Assembly: GCA_949290055.1 (NCBI GenBank)
Contig: CASEQJ010000007.1
Coordinates: 1 to 62,403, forward strand
Length of the DNA stretch: 62,403 nucleotides
Source of the DNA: an uncultured Olsenella sp.
GTDB taxonomy: Bacteria; Actinomycetota; Coriobacteriia; Coriobacteriales; Atopobiaceae
Direction of reading: 5' to 3'
The notes under the pieces are model-generated. The model made no database searches. It was not told the DNA's origin and saw nothing but the letters and a program-made list of their open reading frames with translations. Shown one piece after another: positions 52,870 to 60,390 of the stretch. The position numbers were made by a program, and so were the translations under genes. Every line of letters begins with the position of its first letter. Position 1 is the stretch's first letter.

Positions 52870-54361
52870 TTGCGTAGAACTCCGCGAGGTCGCCGGCCAT
52901 CGCCTCGAGCGTGGGCACGTCGACGTAGGCCATGTGGCCGCAGCCGTAGAGCTTGTAGCTCACGCGCTCCTTGAGGGCGGGCGGCAGGAACAGGCAGGAC
53001 ATGTCGTGCACCACGTTCCAGTAGGTGGTCGCCGCGTCGTAGCGGCCGCCGAGAATCAGCAGGCGCATGGTCGGGTTGCGCTTCATGGCAACGGCAATAT
53101 CGTAGGTGACGTTGGGTGCGGTGGCGGGCTCCTCCGTGCCGGGCTCCTCGTGCGTCCAGTTCCACGCCACGCCCACCTTGTTGTAGTTGCTCACGAGGTA
53201 GGTGGGCGCACCGGCAAAGCCGATCTCGTCGAGGTGCGCGCGGAAGGCGGCGTGCCAGACGCTCTCCACCGCGTCGTCGGCCGGGTCCTCAGCGGCAAAG
53301 AAGGACGTGGACCCCTGGACCGGCAGCGGCGCAGCCGAGGTGAAGCGCATGTCCAGACGACCGGTGACCAGGCCTTCGTCGGCAAGCAGGCTGCGGCGGA
53401 AGGTGTCAAGGTCAACCCGCAGGTTGCAGCGCTCGATATGCTCGACGGGAAGACCGATCAGCTTGGAGATGCGCCGCGCCACGGAGGCCTTCTCGCGCGC
53501 GGGCAGGCGGTCGCCGCGCAGCAGCGCCGGGGCGTAGACGCGCTCGGTAAAGTCCATCGCGTCCTCGAACCACTGGACCTCGTCGGCGCCCTTGCCGGCG
53601 CGGCCAAAGTAGCGGGCCGTCGCGGCGAAGGTGGGCAGCATGCCCAGGTAGTACAGGTCCTCGCCGGGCAGAACCTGCACCCAGTCAAAGATGGCGGACA
53701 GCATGACGACGCCGCGCACGGGCACGTTCTTCTCGCCCAGCACGCGCATGAGAACGGCGTTGCGAATCGTGCCGTAGGACTCGCCGAAGAGGTAGACCGG
53801 CGAGCCCCAGCGGTGGTTGGCCGTGAGCCACGCGACGATGGCGCGGGCGAAGGCGTCCGCGTCGCCGTCCACGCCCCAGACGGTCTTGGGGTCCACGCCC
53901 TCCGCGATGGCCGAGTAGCCGGTTCCGAGTGCGTCCAGGAAGACAAGGTCACTCTGGCGCAGCAGCGTGTGGGGGTTGTCCTCAACGCGCGCGGGCAGCG
54001 AGAGGTGCGCGGTGCCGTCCGTGGCCACGCGACGCGGGCCGATGCCGCCGAGGTTCACGGGGACCGACGAGCTGCCCGGGCCGCCGTTGTAGCAGAAGGT
54101 CACGGGGCGGGCGGCGGCGTTCTCGCCCTCGGGCTTGGCAACGTAGGAGAGGCTGAACATCTTGCCAATCAGCGAGCCGGTGTCCGAGCGGACGTCGAGG
54201 TGGGCGGCCGTTGCGGTGTAGTCTATGCGCTGGCCGTCTGCCTCCCACGTAAAGTCCTTGCTCGCGGCTTCCGGAAGATCCAGGCGCTTTTCGGCCGGCG
54301 CCGTGATCACCTCGTCCGCCGCCTGGGTGATCTGCTGCTGGGAGCTCTGCTCGTCTGCCAT
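52865..54361 (-). CDS. S10-family serine carboxypeptidase-like peptidase
   Basis: 498 residues, no signal peptide seen. TFCYNGGPGSSSVPVNLGGIGPRR is the oxyanion region of family S10; the nucleophile Ser is in VYLFGESYGTIRNA; Asp in LILGGRYDAATTY and His in YGCGHMAYVDVP complete the triad. A cytosolic prokaryotic S10 relative; substrate unknown. AGGAGG precedes the ATG. Confidence 0.9.
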   Translation of the reverse strand: MADEQSSQQQITQAADEVITAPAEKRLDLPEAASKDFTWEADGQRIDYTATAAHLDVRSDTGSLIGKMFSLSYVAKPEGENAAARPVTFCYNGGPGSSSVPVNLGGIGPRRVATDGTAHLSLPARVEDNPHTLLRQSDLVFLDALGTGYSAIAEGVDPKTVWGVDGDADAFARAIVAWLTANHRWGSPVYLFGESYGTIRNAVLMRVLGEKNVPVRGVVMLSAIFDWVQVLPGEDLYYLGMLPTFAATARYFGRAGKGADEVQWFEDAMDFTERVYAPALLRGDRLPAREKASVARRISKLIGLPVEHIERCNLRVDLDTFRRSLLADEGLVTGRLDMRFTSAAPLPVQGSTSFFAAEDPADDAVESVWHAAFRAHLDEIGFAGAPTYLVSNYNKVGVAWNWTHEEPGTEEPATAPNVTYDIAVAMKRNPTMRLLILGGRYDAATTYWNVVHDMSCLFLPPALKERVSYKLYGCGHMAYVDVPTLEAMAGDLAEFYAK

Positions 54362-54418
54362 ACTACCTCCTGACGCCGTGTTCCTGGTCACATGGTAGCG
54401 CTGTCGCGGGAGGTCATC

Positions 54419-54907
54419 ATGTACGGAAATGCCGAGACGCTAAAGCTGCTCGACCGCTCCGGGATTGCCTACGAGCTCTACGAGCACGTGGCGATCTACA
54501 CCGTCGCGGAGGCCGTGGCCGCGGGCATCCCCCATCGCGAGCTCGGCGCCAAGAACCTCTTCCTGCGGGACGACAAGCACCGTGCGTACTACCTCGTCTG
54601 CCTTCCGGACGAGAAGAACGTCTCGCTGCGAGAGATCCAGGAGCGCCTAGGCTCCCGGCGACTCTCGTTTGCGAGCGAGAAGGACCTGCAATCGATGCTC
54701 GGGCTGGTGCCCGGCTCCGTCACGCCGCTCGGCGCGCTGAACGACGCCGAGCGGCGCGTGGAGGTCGTGCTCGACCAGGCGCTCGTCGATGCTGGGCGCC
54801 TGACCGTTCACCCCTGCGACAACACCGCGACCGTCCTTCTCGCCACGGCGGACCTGATCGAGCTGCTGCACGAGCACGGCCACGACGTCCGCGTGGTTGA
54901 TTTGTAG
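54419..54907 (+). CDS. YbaK/ProX-type aminoacyl-tRNA deacylase
   Basis: 162 residues. A catalytic Lys region (AKNLFLRDDKHRAYYLVCLPDEKNVSLRE) and FASEKDLQSMLGLVPGSVTPLGAL followed by VVLDQAL match ProX/YbaK editing domains, which remove Ala or Cys from tRNA-Pro. GGGAGG precedes the ATG. Contains three GAGAAGRAC-type sites in one gene, the densest in the window. Confidence 0.9.
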   Translation: MYGNAETLKLLDRSGIAYELYEHVAIYTVAEAVAAGIPHRELGAKNLFLRDDKHRAYYLVCLPDEKNVSLREIQERLGSRRLSFASEKDLQSMLGLVPGSVTPLGALNDAERRVEVVLDQALVDAGRLTVHPCDNTATVLLATADLIELLHEHGHDVRVVDL

Positions 54908-54918
54908 CGACCCGTCTA

Positions 54919-55054
54919 TTCGAGACACGACGCATCTCGAATTGTGCACACGCTGCGTGCACTTTCTTGACACACTGTGTCAAGAATCTCTAAGCCAAGA
55001 ATTCGGCGCACGCCGTGTGCCGAATCAGAATTGTGAACGCACTGAGTTCACAAT
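54919..55054. repeat. Array of five palindromes between convergent genes
   Basis: Five consecutive stems: 54919-54941 (TTCGAGA/TCTCGAA), 54944-54962 (GTGCAC/GTGCAC), 54964-54986 (TTCTTGACACA/TGTCAAGAA), 55001-55025 (ATTCGGCGCAC/GTGTGCCGAAT) and 55030-55054 (ATTGTGAAC/GTTCACAAT). Arms differ but the centres share an ACnCACTGnGT-like core. The last arm abuts the TAG stop of the next gene. One unit matches a palindrome inside the yhcG gene. Confidence 0.85.
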
Positions 55055-55318
55055 CTAGGCAATCGCCTGCTCTGAGGCACGACGCTCTGCCAGTTCAAAG
55101 ATAAACGGCTCATTGTTCCGGACAAAAGAATCGAGCCCTGTCATCTCTTCACCCGAAAAACCAGTTACATCAAACCACCTATGAGCCGGCAACATACATC
55201 GCGCGGAATCGAAGCCCATGTCAACGGGCCTCTCTACGGCAACTTCGAGCGTGCCATCCTCGCGAAGGTCGGAGTAGGCAATCTGCGTCTCATCGGCAAG
55301 TTGCACGTAGCTCCACAT
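55055..55318 (-). CDS. Small acidic hypothetical protein
   Basis: 87 residues, acidic, with WSYVQLADETQIAYSDL, EVAVERPVDMGFDSARC and NNEPFIFELA segments; an all-beta plus helix pattern. No family name recognised. GC is lower than in neighbours. It lies between a palindrome array and the yhcG nuclease gene, on the same strand as yhcG, so it may be part of the same unit. Confidence 0.6.
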   Translation of the reverse strand: MWSYVQLADETQIAYSDLREDGTLEVAVERPVDMGFDSARCMLPAHRWFDVTGFSGEEMTGLDSFVRNNEPFIFELAERRASEQAIA

Positions 55319-55425
55319 CACCTGAACCAGCCCCCTCAGTCCCCCCCCACTAGTTTACCCATAGCATTCATCATCTCCTTTGGCAGTTCAGGACAGAAGG
55401 AAGCATCGGCATCCAATTGAATGAA

Positions 55426-56475
55426 TCAGTCCCCCTCTCGCTCCGCCCGAGCCTCAGCGATCGCGCGACGCGTGGGTTCTAGGGCGTCGGTCAGCTCCTC
55501 CTCGGTAGGCAGGCATGTGACGTAGCTCGATGCGAAGAGTCCCTTGCCGTCGGCGAGCGCAGAGTACTTCGCCACCGTCCGGTCGGAGCTCGAGCAGAGG
55601 ATGAGTCCGATGGTCGGGTTATCGTCAGCGCCCGCGTACTTCTCGCTGAACAGCCGGACATAGAAGTCCATCTGGCCCACGTCCTTGGCGTTGAGCGGGC
55701 GAGTCTTGAGCTCGATGAGCACGTAGCACTTGAGCCTGATGTTATAGAAGACAAGGTCAACGTAGTAGCTCGCCTGCTCGCCGTCGAGCCGGTACTGGCG
55801 GCCGACGAAGGCGAACCCGCGCCCCAACTCAAGCATGAACTCCTGAAGCCGCGTCATGAGCGCCTGCTCAAGCTGATGCTCGTCAAAGTCCGTACGACCA
55901 CCCAGGTCCAGGAAGTCCAGAACGTACGGGTCCTTGATGAAGTCATCAGCAGCCGTCACCGGCTCGGAGCGCTGAATCTCGGAGCGGATGAGCTCGCGCT
56001 TCTCGCCCTGCGAGGAGAGCAGGCGCTCGCGATAGAACGTTGCGATCTGGTGGTCGAGCTGACGGACCGTCCAATGTTCCTCGGCGGCTGCATGCATATA
56101 ATATTCACGTTGTTCTTGATTGGAAATACGCATTAACCTGCGATAATGCGTCCAACTCAATTCTTGACGCACTGCGTCAAGAATTGGAAAGGCTTGGTAG
56201 AACTTCCGCATATTGGTGAGATTGGTGTAGTCAAACCCTTTCCCATACTCCGCAGTCAGCCTCTCGGCAAGATACCGCACCAAATGCTTCCCGTACTCCG
56301 CGCGCTCGCCCGTCGCCTCCACAATCTGGCGCCCGATCTCCCAGTACGCCTCGACCATAGCGCTGTTGACGGCGCGCTCCACCTTGCCACGCGCGGACTC
56401 CAGCGTCTTGCGAACCGATACGTAAACCTGCTCGTCGTTCTTCTCGTCAAACTGCTTGATGGACTTCTTGGTCAT
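55426..56475 (-). CDS. yhcG: YhcG/DUF1016-type PDDEXK nuclease
   Basis: 349 residues. The N-terminal DUF1016 helical domain (ARGKVERAVNSAMVEAYWEIGRQIVE, then QAFPILDAVRQELSWTHYRRLMRI) is followed by the nuclease domain: FVGRQYRLDGEQASYYVDLVFYNIRLKCYVLIELKTR (Asp...Glu-x-Lys). YhcG proteins resemble Holliday-junction nucleases and travel with restriction or mobile loci. A/T-rich palindromes lie inside the gene (56129-56150 and 56159-56185), one almost identical to a unit in the downstream array. The ATG shares four bases with an upstream small frame. Confidence 0.9.
   Translation of the reverse strand: MTKKSIKQFDEKNDEQVYVSVRKTLESARGKVERAVNSAMVEAYWEIGRQIVEATGERAEYGKHLVRYLAERLTAEYGKGFDYTNLTNMRKFYQAFPILDAVRQELSWTHYRRLMRISNQEQREYYMHAAAEEHWTVRQLDHQIATFYRERLLSSQGEKRELIRSEIQRSEPVTAADDFIKDPYVLDFLDLGGRTDFDEHQLEQALMTRLQEFMLELGRGFAFVGRQYRLDGEQASYYVDLVFYNIRLKCYVLIELKTRPLNAKDVGQMDFYVRLFSEKYAGADDNPTIGLILCSSSDRTVAKYSALADGKGLFASSYVTCLPTEEELTDALEPTRRAIAEARAEREGD
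56159..56185. repeat. Perfect palindrome inside yhcG
   Basis: AATTCTTGACGCA-C-TGCGTCAAGAATT, 13-base arms around one base, encoding part of PILDAVRQEL. It differs from the unit at 54964-54986 only by a paired A-T to G-C exchange, which preserves the stem. Confidence 0.85.
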
Positions 56476-56680
56476 AGTCGAACCCCCGTCTCACTCACGG
56501 CAAATAAACCTGCACAGACTGTGAGCTCCGGACTTTGCGGGTGCCGGAAGACGGGGGCGCGTGCCCGTCCGAGGGTTTCAAGTGTGACCAGTCCCTGTTG
56601 CCCCTGATCACCCGCCGACACGTACCATTGGGGGCCTCCGTGCCGCTCTTGTCGCTCCCGTACCTTGGTGAGAGTATAGC
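56472..56680 (-). other. Leader of yhcG with structured RNA or small frame
   Basis: A likely -10 (TATACT, 56678-56673) begins ~200 bases of DNA with long-range complementarity (GCGGGTG with CACCCGC) enclosing two hairpins (GTGATCAG/CTGGTCAC and GACGGGC/CCCGTC). A GTG frame of 49 codons (VSAGDQGQQGLVTLETLGRA...) runs to a TGA overlapping the yhcG ATG. It could be a structured regulatory RNA, a small protein or both. No match to a known RNA family is claimed. Confidence 0.4.
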
Positions 56681-56729
56681 ACAGTTTAGAACGTTTGTTC
56701 GCTAGAGATGCAGAGTTTCTTACGGATTA

Positions 56730-57185
56730 CTACCACCAGCCTCGCCTGATGCGAAGGTCATCAATCTCGAGTAGCGCTCGATAGAGCTCCTCCTGCAGCT
56801 CGGCCTTCTTGAGGCCCTTCACGTACTGCCAGGTCTCGGCTCGATACGCCTCCTCGCGCGCGGCCTCCTCCGCCTCCCGCTGCTCCTCAGCATGCAGGAG
56901 CTCTTCCGCCTCAGCGGGATAGACGGAGAAGTAGAGTGCGACCATATGCTTGCAGATGACGTGACGACCCTCCGCAAAGGGGCAGGTACAGGTTGACTTC
57001 TTCGGATGCGCTATGTCGATGTGCACCTCGTAGGGTTTATCGCCGCTTCCTAAGACGACCCCGTCGAACTGCTGAGGGCGCTCTCCCGACTCTGTAGGTT
57101 CCCACGAGAGCACCTTGTGGTCGGTGTAGTAGTCGTACCCTCTCCACAGCGAGGCGGCGCTCGCCAGATACGGAAGTTTGGTCAT
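56730..57185 (-). CDS. SWIM zinc-finger protein
   Basis: 151 residues. STCTCPFAEGRHVICKHMVAL is the SWIM motif CxCx(n)CxH. N-terminal ~60 residues form a small beta domain; the C-terminus is a charged helix (EAEELLHAEEQREAEEAAREEAYRAE) likely to form a coiled coil. SWIM proteins bind DNA or proteins; its role here is unknown. GGAGGG precedes the ATG. Confidence 0.85.
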   Translation of the reverse strand: MTKLPYLASAASLWRGYDYYTDHKVLSWEPTESGERPQQFDGVVLGSGDKPYEVHIDIAHPKKSTCTCPFAEGRHVICKHMVALYFSVYPAEAEELLHAEEQREAEEAAREEAYRAETWQYVKGLKKAELQEELYRALLEIDDLRIRRGWW

Positions 57186-57196
57186 TCCCGTCCCTC

Positions 57197-57817
57197 CTAT
57201 TCGTAGTGGTGGACGTCCTTCTCGAGGTGGCGGCGCTTCTCGACCGTGGGGCCCAGGGCGTTGACCGCCGCGTAGCGCGGGCAGTCGCGACCGTGGTCGT
57301 TGATGATGCCGCAGGCTTGGAGGTGCGAGTAGACCGTCGTGGGGCCCAGGTACTTGAAGCCGCGCTTTCGCAGGTCGGCCGCCACGCGCGCCGAAAGGCC
57401 GTTGCTCACGGGAATCCACCCGTCGGCATGCTTGTTGTAGAGGATGGTCTTGCCGTCCGAGAAGCCCCAGAGGTAGGCATCAAAGCTGCCAAACTCCGCG
57501 CGCACGTGCTGGAAGCAGCGGGCGTTGCCCACAATGGCCTCGACCTTGCGGCGGGAGCGGATCATCCCCGGCGTCTCCAGGATTCGCTCGACGTCGTCGG
57601 GACCGAACGCCGCCACGGCGTCATAGTCAAAGCCCGCGAAGCACGCGCGGAACACCTCCCGCTTGTGCAGCATCATGGTCCAGTTGAGCCCGCACTGCAT
57701 GACCTCGAGCGAGAGGAACTCGAACTGCCCGCGGTCGTCGTGCAGGGGAACGCCCCACTCCTCGTCGTGGTAGCGCAGGCAGAGCTCGTCGGTGGTGTCC
57801 CAGTCGCAGTACGACAT
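57197..57817 (-). CDS. tag: DNA-3-methyladenine glycosylase I
   Basis: 206 residues. Zinc ligands Cys4 and His17 at the N-terminus (YCDWD, RYHDEEWG) and NDHGRDC near the C-terminus match E. coli Tag; Glu38 and the LNWTMMLHKR segment form the base pocket. It excises 3-methyladenine from alkylated DNA. The leader contains GTTCTTCTC. Followed by the SWIM gene on the same strand with 11 bases between. Confidence 0.95.
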   Translation of the reverse strand: MSYCDWDTTDELCLRYHDEEWGVPLHDDRGQFEFLSLEVMQCGLNWTMMLHKREVFRACFAGFDYDAVAAFGPDDVERILETPGMIRSRRKVEAIVGNARCFQHVRAEFGSFDAYLWGFSDGKTILYNKHADGWIPVSNGLSARVAADLRKRGFKYLGPTTVYSHLQACGIINDHGRDCPRYAAVNALGPTVEKRRHLEKDVHHYE

Positions 57818-57880
57818 GCGGGCCTCCGTTCTTCTCGGCAGAAGGCGGGACTATTATCTGACAAACGAGAGGAGCGACAC

Positions 57881-58315
57881 ATGGACACCAACTTTGACAT
57901 CGGACGCTTTGTCCGCGCGCAGGACGGCGGCACCTACGAGCAGGCGCTCGCCGAGATTTGCGCGGGGCGCAAGCGGAGCCACTGGATCTGGTTCGTCTTC
58001 CCGCAGGCACGCAGGCTCGGGCGCAGCTCCATGGCGGAGCGCTACGGCATCGCCAGCCGTGCGGAGCTCGACGCGTACGTCAGCCACCCCCTCCTCAGGG
58101 CGCGCCTGCTCGAGATCTCGCACGCACTTCTCGCCCTGCCGGGAAGCGACCCCGTGGCCGTGCTGGGGGACATCGACGCGCTCAAGGTCCGCTCGTCGAT
58201 GACGCTCTTCGAGCTCGCGGACGTGGACCCCGTCTTCGGTGCCGTGCTGGACAAGTACTACGCCGGCAGCCGCGACGAGCTCACGCTGCGAATCGTGAAC
58301 GAGAACTGGGGATAA
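57881..58315 (+). CDS. DUF1810 protein
   Basis: 144 residues, helical. FDIGRFVRAQDGGTYEQALAEICAGRKRSHWIWFVFPQ is the DUF1810 start, with SSMTLFELADVDPVFGAVLDKYY near the end. The family is conserved but its function is not established. GAGAGGAG precedes the ATG. Divergent from tag. Confidence 0.9.
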   Translation: MDTNFDIGRFVRAQDGGTYEQALAEICAGRKRSHWIWFVFPQARRLGRSSMAERYGIASRAELDAYVSHPLLRARLLEISHALLALPGSDPVAVLGDIDALKVRSSMTLFELADVDPVFGAVLDKYYAGSRDELTLRIVNENWG

Positions 58316-58341
58316 CTGGAAGGAAGCCGAGCCCCCTAGAA

Positions 58342-58474
58342 GCCGACACTCATGAGTGCCTGCCAGGAGTGTCGGCTGAGTTGACAGGTTACGGCGAGGA
58401 GTGCCGGCCTCTTCTCGCGATATATCAGGAAGTGCCGGCTGCGGCAAGTCGCTTTGCCGACACTCATGAGTGCC
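58342..58474. repeat. Array of GCCGRCACTC repeats between convergent genes
   Basis: Two identical 19-base units GCCGACACTCATGAGTGCC (58342 and 58456) are themselves imperfect palindromes. Between them lie three half-units on the other strand (58365, 58397, 58428; GGAGTGYCGGC and GGAAGTGCCGGC). Start-to-start spacing is about 23-32 bases. The array fills the gap between DUF1810 and the MFS gene. Confidence 0.8.
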
Positions 58475-58477
58475 GGC

Positions 58478-58508
58478 ATGATACAAAGGGGCTGCCCCTT
58501 CGCGTCAT
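58478..58508. repeat. Stop-codon palindrome at the MFS gene
   Basis: Arms ATGATACAAAGGGG and CCCCTTCGCGTCAT around CTG; the TGA stop of the MFS gene is in the right arm. Another member of the GGGG-core family, directly next to the repeat array. Confidence 0.8.
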
Positions 58509-59746
58509 TTCTCAATATGGCGGATGGCGGGGATTGCCCAGGTCACGTAGGCGAGAAGGACCATCGCGGCACCGGCACCCACGAACCACGCCGGCGCGCC
58601 CACCGCGTCCGCGAAGAGCGACGAGAACGCCAGCCCCAGCGGCATCGCCCAGGACATGATGGCACCGTAGAGGCCGAAGACGCGTCCCAGGTACTCGGGC
58701 GGGACCTTCTCCTGCATGAGGGCGGTCTGCGGCCCGGAGTAGAGCGGCGAGCTCAGGCCCATGAGGAAGCTCATGGCGAGAAACGCGACGAAGCCGCCCG
58801 CCCCAAGCAGCCCCGCCGCGAGCGTGGCCACGCCGTAGAGTGCCGTCGCCGCCACGACGGTCAGCGCGCGGTTTCTGAACCCGCCCCACGCGGCGAGCAG
58901 CGCGGAGCCCGCGATCATGCCCACCGAGAACACGATCTCCGCCGTGGCGGCGTCGCCCGTGGTGCCGCCGAAGTGGTCGAGCGTCATGAGCGGGAAGAGC
59001 GCCGATATGGGCGAGAAGACCAGTGTGAAGGCAAAACCGCACCACAAAAGCGCGAAGAGCCCGCGGTAACCGCGCAGGACACGGTAGCCGTCGGCGGTCT
59101 CGGCCGCGAGGGCACGGGCCTGCGCCGCAAGGCCGAGGTTCTTCTCTCCTGCCGCCGCGTCGGTGCCGCCCACGTCAAGCCGCGCCGCCAGCACCGCGAC
59201 CGTGGCGAAGAGCGCGCCCACCACATCCAGCGCGATCATGGCCGTGAGCCCCCAGAGCGGGTAGATCACCGCCGCGACGGCCGTTCCGAGAATGTAGCCT
59301 CCGGACTGGACGGCCTGCGTCACACCCGCGAGGCGCGTGAGGTGCTCGGCCGGGGCGACGAGCGGCGTGAGCGCCTGGAAGGCCGGGGTGTGGAAGGCGC
59401 TGCCAACAGCTCGCACGAAGAGCGCCACCATGACCACCCACACGGGGAGCGCTCCCGCGAGCGACACCATCGCAACGACGGCGCTCACCGCCGCGATGAA
59501 GAGGTCGGCGCCGATGAGCGTAACCCTGAGCGGCAAGCGGTCCACGATGGTCCCCGCGAAGGTGCCGAAGAGCGCCAGCGGCAGGAACCCCGCGAGCGAG
59601 GCCAGCGAGAGCATGCTCGCCGAGTTCGTGGTAAGCGTGATATGCCAGACGAAGCCCATCTGAAGGATGGAGCTCGTGAGCACAGAGACGAGCTCGCCGC
59701 CCCACACGCACGCGAGCTTGAGCTTCCAGCAGTTCTTCTCGTTCAT
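58505..59746 (-). CDS. MFS exporter of the TCS operon
   Basis: 413 residues, 12 helices, of the EntS/macrolide-efflux MFS type (STVVDRLPLR-like loop seen as GTIVDRLPLRVTLIGADL; ALMQEKVPPEYLGRVFGLYGAI). It probably exports a drug or siderophore-like compound. The start MNEKN overlaps the response-regulator stop (ATGA) and a GTTCTTCTC site. The operon layout implies induction by the two-component system. Confidence 0.9.
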   Translation of the reverse strand: MNEKNCWKLKLACVWGGELVSVLTSSILQMGFVWHITLTTNSASMLSLASLAGFLPLALFGTFAGTIVDRLPLRVTLIGADLFIAAVSAVVAMVSLAGALPVWVVMVALFVRAVGSAFHTPAFQALTPLVAPAEHLTRLAGVTQAVQSGGYILGTAVAAVIYPLWGLTAMIALDVVGALFATVAVLAARLDVGGTDAAAGEKNLGLAAQARALAAETADGYRVLRGYRGLFALLWCGFAFTLVFSPISALFPLMTLDHFGGTTGDAATAEIVFSVGMIAGSALLAAWGGFRNRALTVVAATALYGVATLAAGLLGAGGFVAFLAMSFLMGLSSPLYSGPQTALMQEKVPPEYLGRVFGLYGAIMSWAMPLGLAFSSLFADAVGAPAWFVGAGAAMVLLAYVTWAIPAIRHIEK

Positions 59747-60390
59747 CGGAGCGCCCTCCAGAAGGCGATGGCAATCTGTGTGCGGTTGCGGAGGTGCAGC
59801 TTGGCCAGGATCGAGCTGATGTGGTTGCGAACGGTGCCCTCGCCCATGTAGGCGGCCGCGGCCACCTCACGGTTGTCAAGACCCTCGGCGATGAGCGCCA
59901 CGACCTCGCGCTCGCGGTCCGTGAGCTGGGGGAAGATCGTCGTGAGGTCGGGCTTCTCGGCAGCTGTGTCGGACGCCCCGTCCGCCCCGAGCGCGACCGC
60001 ACGCTCGAGCACCTCGCCCTCCAGCACGCTGCGCCCCGCCATGACCGCGCGCAGCGCCGGCGCGACGCCCGCCACGTCCTGCTTGATGAGGTAGCCCGCA
60101 GCCCCCAGCGCCAGGGCTCGCACGATGTACTCGTCGTCGGAGAAGGTAGTGAGAAAGACCACGCGCGGCGGCACCGGCGTGGCAAGAATCCTCTCGGCAG
60201 CGCTCAGGCCGTCCATGCCGGGCATCTGGATGTCGAGAAGAACGATGTCAGGTGCGACGTCAGCCGCCAGGCGCACGGCGTCGGTCCCGTCAGTCCCGCA
60301 GCCCACGACCTCGATGTCCGGTTGCGCGTCCAGCACGATCCTGAGCGACTCCACCACAACGACGTCATCGTCTGCGATGACCACCCTCAT
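59743..60390 (-). CDS. NarL/LuxR-family response regulator
   Basis: 215 residues. Receiver domain with phospho-Asp53 (DIVLLDIQMPG) and acidic pocket Asp7-9; LTDREREVVALIAEGLDNREVAAAAYMGEGTVRNHISSILAKL is the LuxR-type HTH. Paired with the histidine kinase upstream, with ATGA overlap on both sides. Likely controls the MFS and ABC-2 genes around it. Confidence 0.95.
   Translation of the reverse strand: MRVVIADDDVVVVESLRIVLDAQPDIEVVGCGTDGTDAVRLAADVAPDIVLLDIQMPGMDGLSAAERILATPVPPRVVFLTTFSDDEYIVRALALGAAGYLIKQDVAGVAPALRAVMAGRSVLEGEVLERAVALGADGASDTAAEKPDLTTIFPQLTDREREVVALIAEGLDNREVAAAAYMGEGTVRNHISSILAKLHLRNRTQIAIAFWRALR

Noticed and set aside
54919..55054. CRISPR array
   Set aside because: The palindromes differ in arm sequence and have no constant repeat with unique spacers of regular length; no cas genes nearby.
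56455..56475. tRNA or tmRNA end suggested by GGGGGTTCGACT
   Set aside because: The word resembles a T-arm, but no acceptor stem, anticodon arm or tmRNA tag frame can be folded around it.
56146..56607. Plus-strand frame antisense to yhcG and its leader
   Set aside because: Overlaps a clear DUF1016 nuclease gene and has no ribosome site or family features.
58342..58474. CRISPR-like or plasmid iteron array
   Set aside because: Units are mixed full and half palindromes in both orientations with uneven spacing; no replication or cas gene is present.
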